The translations under genes were made by a program, and so were the position numbers. From Glebionis coronaria (lineage: Eukaryota; Streptophyta; Magnoliopsida; Asterales; Asteraceae), in contig CM046878.1 in the NCBI GenBank assembly GCA_025667525.1, positions 82,666,196-82,730,195 on the forward strand: a DNA stretch of 64,000 nt, in the 5' to 3' direction. Below the pieces are notes generated by a model. That model did no database searches. It was not told where the DNA came from and was given only the letters and a program-made list of their open reading frames with translations. The first letter of the stretch is position 1. Every line of letters begins with the position of its first letter. Positions 32,800 to 43,931 of this stretch are shown here, in pieces.

Positions 32800-35700
32800 T
32801 GTGACAACCCGTAAATTTGAACTCATTATTGATCCAAAAAATAAGATAATTATCACTACAATTTTTTTCAATAAAACACTGTAAATCATAAACAAGAAGA
32901 TATCTAAAAACTAAAAAAAGATATTATCACTAATAATACATACAACAGACTATATGATTATTTTGGTTATACATAAATTTTTAAGTTACGTGTTTAATTG
33001 CTACAAAGTGGAAAATAATTACTGTGTTATCTAATAACCGTGATTTACTCTAACCGGAGGCCATCCAACTAAAAACTTATGTGTTTTATATGTTTTAGGT
33101 TAAATGAATTATTTTAAGTTTATAGGTCATATAAACGTCAACAGTAATTTATTTTAATAGTTAACGTAAATTATCGAAATGACCGTTAATTATTAATAGA
33201 AAGTTTTATAAACATTTTCAACTCACAATTTCTTTAAAACAATATATGATGGACTATAAAAAGTCTATAAATCATATATTTATCACTTTTAATTTATTTT
33301 GAACGTTTCAGATAATTTACTTAGGTAGCCGTATTTTATTTATTATTTAATTATAAAATATCGTTTTTATGAAAAATGATCACGAAAATGTGTAAATTAA
33401 TTTTATCAACTAAGAACTAAGAAAATTAATTTGAAAACTTCATAATTAATCAATGGAACATAATTAAATTATTAAATGACTAGAAATAAGCCCGTAATTA
33501 ATTTTAAAAACCCGTAAGTAATTTTAAAGAGCCGTAAATCCCAAATAAACCAAACTAATTGTACCTAAACTCAAGTTAGCCTATTTTAATCACCACTTAG
33601 TGAAAGCTTCGTGGCTTTAAGCCTTAGGAACTTGTTAGGCCAGATATGTTAGCTAGAAAATAGGAAATATATAGAATTATCACCATTATAAGTTATTTAC
33701 AAGATATATACTTGCCTAAATTATTCCTCCTTTTTTCTAGCTTAAATAGTTTGACCCATAACTCCTCCATATGTCCTACCCACGTTCATAATGCAAGGAA
33801 GAGTTGTTTCATCCCTAAAAATACTCCACAAACCAATTTCATTATCTTTCTAGTGTTCTAATCCCTTCTTCTTAATTTCCAGCATTATGTACTGATTTTC
33901 TATCATAATTGGAGCTCTAAAGGTAACGTATATTCAGCTTATAAATAAGGAGTTCAATACTTGTGATTGTCTATCCCAAAACATAAGCAGAAAATCAAAT
34001 TGAACCCTTTTACCCCTTTGCTTCTGCCATCACTCATCACTACCCTAAACCGCCAGCACAACCATCATTGGTACTCCTAATAACTCTAAAACATCAGTCC
34101 TAAACACCCTTGACAACAACCTCGAAGTTTGTACCTTGAAGTGCCAAAGAAACGAAACCTAGCTAAATCGAATTAGGGTTTTCAACAAAACCATAGTTTC
34201 GTAAACGTGGGTTCTGAATTTCTTTTGCTTTGTGTATCCTACAGAAGCAAGCACCTTTATATCTAGTTGTCTAAGTAATCACGAGTCCAAGATTTCGTTG
34301 CCAAAAGGGTTCGTGTCCTAGCTTTGGAGTTATAGTGAAACTGAGACCAAATTAGGCATTTTAGGGCGTAAACTTGATCAAACCACCAATCCAATGTAAG
34401 AATGTAATACTTAGTCTTAAATAAATTATTATGCATGTTAAACCTCGATCTATTGGTGCATAAAGTTTAGAAATACTTCGTAAGTAATAAAAGTCTTTAA
34501 TAAGCCTTATTTGGTAGATTAAAGCTCTTGCACGTTTCCTGAGGTAGACACCTCCCCTTGAATTTCGGTCATACACTAAAATACTAGACCTTATTACGAA
34601 TCCATAGCCTCTTCAATCACTTAAAATAGAGTTATAACAAACCGAGAAACTTGAAATGAAAATTTAAATAAAAACATTAAAATCTGTCAAAGCTGTGAAA
34701 TATTCTATGTCAAAGCTGTGAAATATACTCTTAGAGGCCAGATGGGTAAATGTTGCTCAAGGACAATATTAGTATTTACCTTGCCTAGTTTCTAAAATTG
34801 TAAGCCGTTTTACCTAATAGTTAATGACCAATAAGATACACAGTCTTCAAAGTTTCTGAAAAACTATCATGTCTAGTGTTAAACTGGCTGGAACTACGTT
34901 TTTGTAAGCTAAATTTGACCCACTTAAAGTCCGAATCATGACTAGCTCATAAAGATCATTATCTAAGCCTACTAGGAGGTATATCTATAGAAACTTCATT
35001 TGTGTCATAAGTCTAAAGTATGCAAAAGTTACTGGCTCTCAAAATAGGCCCGTTGAACACTTTTCAAATTTTGGAAAATGTTTAAAATGGCCATTTTATG
35101 TAAAATTTCAACTAGTAACATGTATTGTAAGACGCCTAGTTAAATTCTGAGTTTATAAAATTGATTGTTATATATTACACTAAAAAATGGTGTTTTTAGG
35201 AAACCCTAATTACTTAGCTGTCTTTTAAAGATCGTTTAATGACATTAGATGTAAAAATCGTAAATTATACATATCATATTGATCTAATAATTAATGACAC
35301 ACCTTTTATAAAATTTAAAACCGTTAATAAACAAACACGGAAACCTAATTCATAAAAACTATGCATTTTATTATTTAAAATCTATAAAAGAAATTGAACT
35401 GATAGTTATTATCAAAACTTGATAAATTTGGATTAATTTTAATTCATATCAACATATCAATGATTTTATAATGCATAACATGAATCATTTTAATCTAACA
35501 AAAGTGACACACGATAATAGCTCTGAAAATAATGAAGAAAATGATTTTAATTGTAAAACACTAGATTCTCATATTCGTACTCTTGTAAGAATTAAATAAA
35601 ACTTATATCGTAATAATATTCTCTTCAAAACCCGAATAACTAAATATTACTTGAATACATATCAACCTATAAATAATTTTATAATGCATAACATGATTAT

Positions 35701-36452
35701 AAAATATAGTTATTTATGAAATCGTTGTTTAAAAGAATGAAACCTAACCATAAAGAACTAAAAGAACTAAAACCGATTAATAACCGAAAACATTTATAAA
35801 ACTTAAGTCGCTATTATTCTAGCCTAAGCACCAACTAAGGAACGGGTTCGTACATGCATGTCATAATCATCAAGCATATAGTTAATATGTATTATCTTGT
35901 TTAGGTTATCACTAAAGTTCTGCTTTATTTCTGCAACTACTTACGTCTACAAGGTGAGTTTATATCCCATCTTTCTACTTGTTTTATCGTCTTTTGGGGT
36001 GAGAACATTGCTTGATTTTAACGCATGAACGCAAGTACTTGAAATGATTTCCTATGTCTAAGTCCCAAACATAACCCAAATGAGAACTGCCCACGAATTG
36101 TGAACCGTTAGTCACTTAGCTAGGTTACAGCGAAGTGAGCGCGAATGTTATGGATAGATCTATCGAAGTTGACATTCCTATTTACTGTGAATGGGTCCGT
36201 TCAAGTAAATACAATTTCATTTGAGGATAACGGGTGACTGGGTTTAGTCACCTACATAGGCACACACGAAGTCAGTTAGACTCGTTAACACATCGGTGTC
36301 ATAAGCTTAGATAGTAGTAAATGCTTTTCTAGTGAATTATAGGGTTACTATGTTCACAATCAAAAGGAAATATTATGGTTCATTTTACACTAAAACAAAT
36401 CAAACCTATGAACTCACAAACTTTATGTTGACGCTTTAGCAATGTTTTTCTC
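32800..36452 (+). repeat. 3' LTR of E2
   Basis: Starts TGTGACAACCC and follows the LTR up to TTTTTCTC, then departs. The LTR copies next to primer sites have about 135 bp more. The matching copy at 55269-58923 ends at the same base. Confidence 0.75.
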
Positions 36453-37272
36453 TTGTAAGGACCATCTAATCTTTCTTGTGTTCTTATTGGTTATATGTAA
36501 ATTTTTCATGTTGTAATATGTACTATTTATTATTTTGATGTTTGGACACTGTATATGTAATACTTTGACACAAAGTGTAAGTTACACAAGCATTAGAATG
36601 AGTTTGTGATGGTTGGAACTTAGATCAGTAGCTAAAACGAGAGTCTTGTGAAAAATCAATAGGTTTTCAGGTTGATTTAAAGTCATGGGTTTAGAGACCT
36701 ATGTTTTGTGGTGATTTATCCGGGTGGCTCGTCTCGTGACGATACTCGATGAACTAGATATGCCCGAAACGGTTAAAGTGTCAAATCTGAACATACTGTA
36801 TAAACTGACTTAAAAGTGCTACAAAAGCTCATAACTAAGTAAATAGTGAATACTATAAAATGTAGATAAATTTATTTACAACATCCACGAGTCGGGTGGT
36901 TTTTTACGAACATACAGTTTAGAAATGACCGCCAAAATCGTGAAACCAAACCCTGTTGTCCAAAAATAGCATTGACCCGAGTTAATCTTCGATCATTTTG
37001 ACCCTTTCATGAAAACATAAGTAATTACAGTTCTTATTGTTTTTAGTAGCCTTAAATAAGGTAATGTGAGTATAAAATCCAAGTCGGTAATCATTACGGT
37101 TTAGGAGTAATATCTTAAATACCGAGACATATCATAAAATTGACTAAATTGAACTGTAGTAATTAAATGTATAAATTGATCATTTTTATTAAGACCGAAG
37201 TGGTATGACCCACTTATCGGGAAATATGGACTCATTTATATACTGATATGTATAAAACTTGAGACCCGACCA
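36453..37272. repeat. Block tail T, copy A
   Basis: About 820 bp following the E2 3' LTR, repeated at 58924-59742 with only scattered differences. It ends at the shared GAGACCCGACCA. Style and wording resemble a second, diverged gypsy LTR. Non-coding. Confidence 0.8.
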
Positions 37273-38719
37273 AATAAAGAAAAATATATCATAAAAGACA
37301 ACATGTCAAACAGATTGTAAGTCGCCCAGAACCATCACATAATTATCTTAGTGATATTGTTGTAATCCTAACTAACACACTACTTATTTATCGAAAAAGC
37401 TCAAATAAACGGACAAGAATTTGCTTTGAGGGTCAATCCAACGTGCTTGGATTTCTTTTTTGAAACTTAGTTTCATACCACCCATAAAACCTTGATTATT
37501 AAACGATAACTTAGAATTGTCGTTGTACAAAAAATCACTTTCCAGATAAGTCATATAGAAGCTCACAACAACAATATCTCAGAGACTCAGACCAAACAAA
37601 ACACCACCTGAGATGATTGTAAACAAGTAATTAAGCATCTTACATCCGCAAAACAAAGTCATTTTTAGATCAAAACATGTAACTAACTAATTCTAACCAT
37701 ATAGATAATCTGTTTGACCTTGAATGAAACTTACTCCGCTTATCCAAACACTCCTAAACAAAATCATATCAGAATAAAATATTTCATAAACTTACATGGA
37801 CACGAAACCCCAAAACATTAACTTACGACAAAGTAACAACAATAGGTTTCGAAAATACCTTTCGACTTCATCGCAAAACGAAATTCAGCACATAAAACAT
37901 GATTGGATCACAATCAACACAAAACACCTTCAAATCATCACATCCTAACATAAAACAAGATTAATCGACCTAATACGAGAAGTTAAAGTAAAAGTACCAA
38001 ATGAGCAATTAATCGACCTAACACGAAAATGCAGAATGCCTATTGATTCACTACAAACCGAATTCAAAGATTATTTAATATCAGATTATTTAACATAAGC
38101 CTTAATTTTCTGGCCTATATTCCGACTTGTGAACTTTTACAAAGTCTTAATAAAAGCCAGAAATTTGGGGCTTATGTTACATAAGCCGAACTCGGATAAG
38201 CTAATAAGCCCACATATAAGCCGAAACAAACACCCCCTCAGCTCTCAAAATTAGTACGATCACCTCACGAGACACGATATGATCACAATCAACCGCAAAA
38301 CCACTTCAAAATCATAACATAATACGATCAATTGGAGTGAAACTACCAAAAATTAGGGTTTACATGATCCGAAATTGAATCCGTAAAGTAGGTTATGAAG
38401 TTATGAGTTATCGTCATTCTTTATTTCCTGTGGATGATTAAACTAGGTTAGGAATTTTAGCTAGACGAAGATGATTACAATTGTTAATATATTGTGGATG
38501 GATATGGGAGAAAAATGGAATGGATATGGTGGATGGATATGGAGAAAAGTGGAGTGAATGAATGAACGGTGGTGGTTAATGGTTAATAGTCAATGGTCAA
38601 TGGTCAAATAATTATACTCCGTATTACATTTTCCTTCGAAACTCGTCGGGAATAATATGTATTGTGACATATTTCCAACTGAATTAAAAAACAATAACTT
38701 CTGTTGTTAATCTCAGGGA
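37273..38719. other. Inter-block spacer, part 1
   Basis: Begins at the block boundary. No gene seen. It contains a small foldback near 38093-38180 and a CCCCCTC end at about 38233 resembling a MITE/hAT terminus, then G-rich tandem ATGGA-type sequence around 38495-38610. Confidence 0.5.
38093..38240. mobile_element. MITE-like foldback remnant
   Basis: AACATAAGCC...TTTTCTGGCC (38093-38117) pairs with GCCAGAAATT...GGCTTATGTT (38156-38180). The right flank ends AAACAAACACCCCC, like the terminal GGGGGTGTTTGTTT of many plant non-autonomous DNA transposons. The left terminus was not found. Confidence 0.4.
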
Positions 38720-38789
38720 AAAGTGTCGGCATTAGTGACGGAAACATTCTGTCGGAAAAATCCGTCGGTGAAAGTCATTTTTCTAGTAA
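38720..38789 (-). mobile_element. CACTA-like transposon terminus (remnant)
   Basis: On the minus strand the sequence reads CATTACTAGAAAAATGACTT followed by CCGACGG and CCGACAGAA motifs. This resembles a CACTA (En/Spm) end, CACTACTAGAAAAA, with subterminal CCGACGG repeats. One base differs from canonical CACTA, and no matching second end with a 3-bp duplication was located. Confidence 0.4.
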
Positions 38790-39982
38790 TGATATATCTA
38801 GACACACACTTTAATTTTACAGGATTTAATGAAAAAATCAAACAAACAAACCCTAATATTATTCATTATTCATCTTTATAACCTAAGGATTCCTATAGCA
38901 ATATAAGCCACAATCAAAGAATACATTGCATGCTACACTATTTTAAACAACAACACATGTAGTTAAAAAATATCAAAATAATGATAGAAATCATTCTTTA
39001 ATGCAAATCATATTCACCCAAACAATTATAAAGCAAACATTGCGCCTTAAGTTAGCGGTTCAATTGGGTTCATAATAATTCCCAATTTGCATTCATATTT
39101 ACTAACAACATGCAAGCATGAAATATACATTCCACAAAAGATATCAGTTCACCAAAACTACTTTCACATGTCTTTGGTCACTTGAAAGTACACTTCGTTT
39201 CATATACTTTTCCATTCTCTAAAATTACTGACTAAAATAGTGCATTTCATGCAACCGGTAATATGTCATTAGAGAAGCAAGACAATCATTAAGTCATGCG
39301 TTTTGTCGTAATTATGTACAGAGTATACAAATCAACTTGAACATCAATCAAAAGTGGTGTTGAATTTATTCAATTCACTCATTTCAGTATAAGAAAAAGC
39401 ACTCTTTACAGTATCGTTGATATAACATACAACAAAACATGTAAGGAAATTAAGACTCTTCATGCATTTCAAATATATGACAAAAATTTGTTTCATAAAT
39501 TTTACCAGGAAAACCAATCTAAAGATATACACAGTAGGTAACACATGATAAATTCGATGAAGCCAATAATAACCAATTTCGTAATCCAACGAAATGTACC
39601 GTTATAAATCAATATCCATGTACCCACTGAGAACGACATAACCATATCCATAAATTATTGAAGGTATGGTCTAGAGTCTTAACTAGCATGAATCATAACT
39701 CAAGACGAAATTGATAACTGCAACCACGGAAGAATCACAAAGTTAATCACGTATCATTATAATCAGCGTCTTTGGCCAAATTACACTAACCGTCCAATAA
39801 TACAATTGACGGTTACGTACCCGCCAAATCCATATGCTCAACATGCATACAACCCGTTATGTGTTCAAACCTTAATTAATAAGAAAGTTGATTAATTTGT
39901 TCGAACAATCCATATAATGATGTCGCTCTAGGTATGACCAAAACTAGATGATATAGATTATCATATATTTTCTTGAAATTAT
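38790..39982. other. Inter-block spacer, part 2
   Basis: AT-rich. No gene, repeat or transposon end recognised. Confidence 0.4.
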
Positions 39983-40449
39983 ATTTTCCTCGAATTTTAT
40001 TCATCACAAAAAAGAAATCCTTCAGAATAAAAAAAATGACCCGCCCGACGAGTTAGGACGCTAGTATATATAGATACATAATTAAGTTTCCATTTTATTG
40101 TAGTGTTGTTAAACCACAATGTATCTTGTACTTCTTTCTACATATACTATGAGATCAAAACTTGAATTTTCAACATCATATTGAAGACACAATGCTCTAA
40201 CATAACCTGTATATCTACCCACCTGCTCAGTCCTTTATCATTTACAACCACTTTCAGAGTTTATAATGTCTAGATAATAGCCAAAGGTTAAAAAGGATGA
40301 TCAAAGACCCTTAGGTAATAGATATGATCAAAAACCTCCTTTTAGGCTTATATAAATCAAAGTCATCCTTTACCAAACTTAAACACCCATTATCTCCTTT
40401 CACCTTCTTTTTAATCTTTTTTGTTTAGCAAATACTCAAAATTATCTCA
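39983..40449 (+). repeat. Direct repeat, copy 1 (promoter-like)
   Basis: Repeated at 40895-41365 with modest divergence. It includes TATATAAAT at about 40345, followed by a pyrimidine-rich stretch, so it may carry a promoter and leader. The two copies are followed by unrelated sequence. Confidence 0.75.
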
Positions 40450-40894
40450 GTCACAAAGGGGACGAACACCTTGCGTCTTGATAAACCACCAGCTTGGAAC
40501 GCTATGGGTCATGCTGAGGTGATTCAGCTTGATATTCGTTATATCCTTGGAACCAAAAAGTAGGGTTTTCCCGAATCTAGCTCTACACTACCCGTTTTTA
40601 GTATATCATGCAACTTCATTGACCTACCTCTTTGTTTTTCAAGTTCCGAACAAAATTCTTTCAATGTTACAATTTGATCCAACTTCTCCTGTCAGCGTCA
40701 AACGATGGCAAGATGGTGTACGCATATCTACCAATCTTAATTGCAACGTTGACCAAGATTGGGCCAACGAAAACAATTCCGAAAAACCAAAACAACAAAA
40801 TCACAATGTCATTTATGTTTGGAGGAGGATTGATGAAATGAATTTAGAAGGGTTTAAAGAGACACAAACCGAACCGATTATTGAAGCATAGTAC
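40450..40894 (+). other. Unrecognised sequence between the direct repeats
   Basis: Carries an open frame of 120 codons (40529-40891) with no recognisable domain. 40781-40855 is repeated inverted at 42089-42160. It may be a gene fragment; low certainty. Confidence 0.3.
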
Positions 40895-41365
40895 ATTTTC
40901 CTCGAATTTTGATCATCACAAAAAAGAAATCCTTAAGATCAAGAAAGAAAACGACCCGTCCGGCGAGTTAGGACGCTAGTATATATAGATACATAATTAA
41001 ATTTCCATTTTATTGTAGTGTTGATAAACCACAATGTATTTTGTACTTCTTTCTACGTATACTCTGAAATCAAAACTTAAATTTTCAACACCATATTAAA
41101 GACACAATGCTCTAACCTAAACTTTATATCTACCCACTTGCTCAGTCCTTTGTCATTTACAACCGCTTTCAAAGTTCATAATGTCTAGATAATAACCAAA
41201 GGATAAAAGGGATGATCAAAGACTGTTGGGGTAATAGATATGATCAAAAACCTCCTTTTAGGCTTCTATAAATCAGAGTTATCCCATTCCAAACTTAAAC
41301 ACCCATTATCTCCTTTCACCTTCTTTTTTAATCTTGTTTGCTTAGCAAATACTCAAACAATCTCA
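40895..41365 (+). repeat. Direct repeat, copy 2 (promoter-like)
   Basis: Second copy, offset 912 bp. A TATA-like CTATAAAT lies near 41266. Downstream a 28-codon ORF starts at 41379, without known similarity. Confidence 0.75.
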
Positions 41366-42635
41366 TATTCTTCTTTGATGTGCATCAAGTTTTCCGGTGA
41401 TGGTGCTGACGAATGGTGTTTGCAAGTGGAGGTTGTTGTCAACATCCATAGTATTAAGCTCTAGTAAAGATGATCAATTGTTTCTACTTCTAGTTTTGAC
41501 ACGGAAACAAAAAATATAACCAAATCTATGTATACAGCCAGATCTATTTTGACCAATCACCCTTTGTGTCTTCTTGACAATGGTGTTGTTCGTGAACTAA
41601 ACTACTTTCATAATAATTGTAACACATGTTAGACATTTGTTTTCTTTGTTTATGACTATAATTGTTGGCTTTTCTCTCTAGCCTAATGACCAGTTAATAG
41701 CATTTTTTTATCAAATAATGATTTTAGAGTAGGCATGTTACTTGTTACTTGCTAGTAATAATTGGGTTTTATGTTTTAAAATGATTATGGTTCAACTAAT
41801 TTCTCATACGAAGTTGTGGTGGCTACTAATCCAGGTACCTTTTATTTTTCTATTTCAAGATATTCATCTGAGGTTAACTCAAAAAGATCTTAACCCAACT
41901 AGTAACAATAACATGGTTTAAATGTTGTTGTTTTTGTAGCTTCCCTTGCTGCTCAGTTTATGGAGTATGGCCGCCTATGCAAGTTTTACAATGGTATCGT
42001 CTTTAGCGGTATCATACATTACACATCACATTACACTTTTCCAATTTAAAGCACACACAATCTTTAACCAACACTCTTCCACAATTTCAAACCCTTCTAA
42101 ATTCATTTCATCAATCCTCCAAACATTAATGATATTGTGATCTTGTTGTTTTGGTTTTTCATAATTGTGATATGGTGCTCCTGAGTTTGTTGCTCGTCTA
42201 GAAAGGAACATGCAACGGGAAAAACATGGCATCTCGTTCACAACTGGAACCAGACTTATTTTGTTTGTCACCGAAGGTTAAATGGGCTGATATGGTTAAA
42301 AAAGTGCATCTTCTCTTTTGTTTGGTTGGCTTCTTTAAACATTGTCATTTTCGGCGGCGCTTTCTTTGCTGCTCAAGGATGGCCACCAATGGAAGTTTTC
42401 CAATGGTGTCACATTTCGATATTAATCATTGCTTTGGGGGTTAAATTTTACCCCGATTATGAACCCCTTATTGTTGTGGATACTTTCGTGGTTGTCTTTT
42501 TGGTGTGCTACTGGAACCGGTTTGTCTTATGGATTCATTTAATTGTTAACAAGGCATGCGGCGTTTGCCACCACGAGCGTTAGACCCATGTTGAGTGATT
42601 AGATGGTTGCTCAAATCATGTTTAAGCATCGGCTA
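41366..42635 (+). other. Possible decayed gene fragment(s)
   Basis: Several overlapping short frames (41946-42140, 42226-42444, 42326-42583) with hydrophobic stretches but no continuous ORF or motif I can name. A ~55 bp stretch at 41946-42000 (TTGCTGCTCA...TTTTACAATGGT) recurs in diverged form at 42364-42418. The right arm of an inverted repeat lies at 42089-42160. Gene origin is conjecture. Confidence 0.3.
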
Positions 42636-42790
42636 GTTAGAATCATGTCTAGTTTAATCTTTTGTGTTTGGCTATGTTGTTGCAAAGATGGTTGTAATGA
42701 GTGATGATGTTGACAATATCCATTACTCATTACAACCATCTTTGCAACAACATAACAAACACAAAAAATTAAACTAGACATGATTATAAC
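42636..42790. repeat. Long hairpin with 70-nt arms
   Basis: Left arm 42636-42705, loop of 16 nt, right arm 42722-42790. The arms pair over about 70 bases with about five mismatches and one bulge. It could be a microRNA-like precursor, a small foldback transposon or a copying scar. Confidence 0.9.
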
Positions 42791-43090
42791 GAAGATATTT
42801 CTTTTAACCTCAATTATTTACTAAAGTTTACTTTAATTGTCCGTCTTGATCACGGTTATGAGCTAGTTCTAAGTAATGACCAAATAAAAATGCGAGTATA
42901 CTAAGCACAAATTAGTGGAATCCTTTCTCACAATTCACAAAATACGAAATTTAACACAACATTCAGTTTGGTATTCCAAAATTACATAAATGATTAATTG
43001 TTCCTTATACTTTTTTATATTTGTTGTGTTGATCATCACTTTTGTACCAAGTTTATTTTAAAAAATATATCTGTCTCAAATGGTAAAATA
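42791..43090. other. Spacer up to block B
   Basis: Nothing recognised. Ends at AAATAAGTATCCC where segment S copy 3 starts. Confidence 0.4.
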
Positions 43091-43931
43091 AGTATCCCAA
43101 GTTTTTAAATGAGAGACTATGGATACAAACACAAAATACAAGGCATTAACACACATTAAAAGACCAAGCACACTAGTACATAGACCAAAAAGCGAGACTA
43201 GTATACTAGCATCATGAGTAATCAACTCAATTGATCACCCATCAAATCGATAAGCTAGTATGTGTACAATATTGAAAGAGCATGAGTGTTTAGCCTTGGC
43301 TTTATGAAAGTAGAACAACACAACACAACAAGTCTTTTCAAATTAAAGATGTCACAAGATTGCATTTATATTTCAAATTAAACTTCGTTCTATTGGTTGT
43401 TTTTTGTATTAGGTTCTATAACTTATATGACTTTGTACGAGTTCTTTTTATTGATGTAGTATACTAAAAAAATTCGACCCTCTGACTACAAAAACAACAA
43501 TAACAACAACATTAAAAATATTTAGTACACTAAAAACTTAGTGTAATAGGCTAGCTGGTAAACATTACAAGAGTAAAAATGATGATAAGACCGGATGGAA
43601 TGAGGTGTGGGTTTCTTGTTGTCATATCAGCGTCTTCTCGGTTTTCTCTCGTCACTCACACAAATCACATTTCAACCGTAGTGATGATAGGAAACTAACT
43701 TTGTACAAAATATACATCACTAAATACTCATCAAGAACCTTCAGTTCCTGAATTAAATAAAAGCAGGAGTGAGATTTATCCCCTACTGTTCAATTGGATA
43801 TCACTGTAAGCTCCAATCACTAACTACTAACTCGTCGTTTAAAAAAAAAAAATACTTACACACTCACAAACTAATAACAGAGTAAAAGAAATAAAAAATT
43901 GGCTCACAAAAGTGTAACTCGCAGGGGTAGA
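43091..43931. repeat. Flank segment S, copy 3
   Basis: Start of duplicated block B. Aligns with copy 1 and has a small deletion near 43785 relative to the others. Non-coding. Confidence 0.8.

Larger units (their letters stand above)
7796..36452 (+). mobile_element. Non-autonomous Ty3-gypsy-like element E2, split by a copia insertion
   Basis: The 5' LTR runs 7796-10577, continues from 31149 and ends at 32185. It is interrupted by the 20.6 kb copia element with a GATTT duplication. The internal region is 32186-32799 and the 3' LTR is 32800-36452. Without the insertion its length (about 8.1 kb) and order agree with E4 at 50943-58923. No protein is encoded by the element itself. Confidence 0.75.

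Noticed and set aside
37384..37566. Short ORFs at 37384-37566 and 39344-39589
   Set aside because: Isolated, no motif, chance length for AT-rich DNA.
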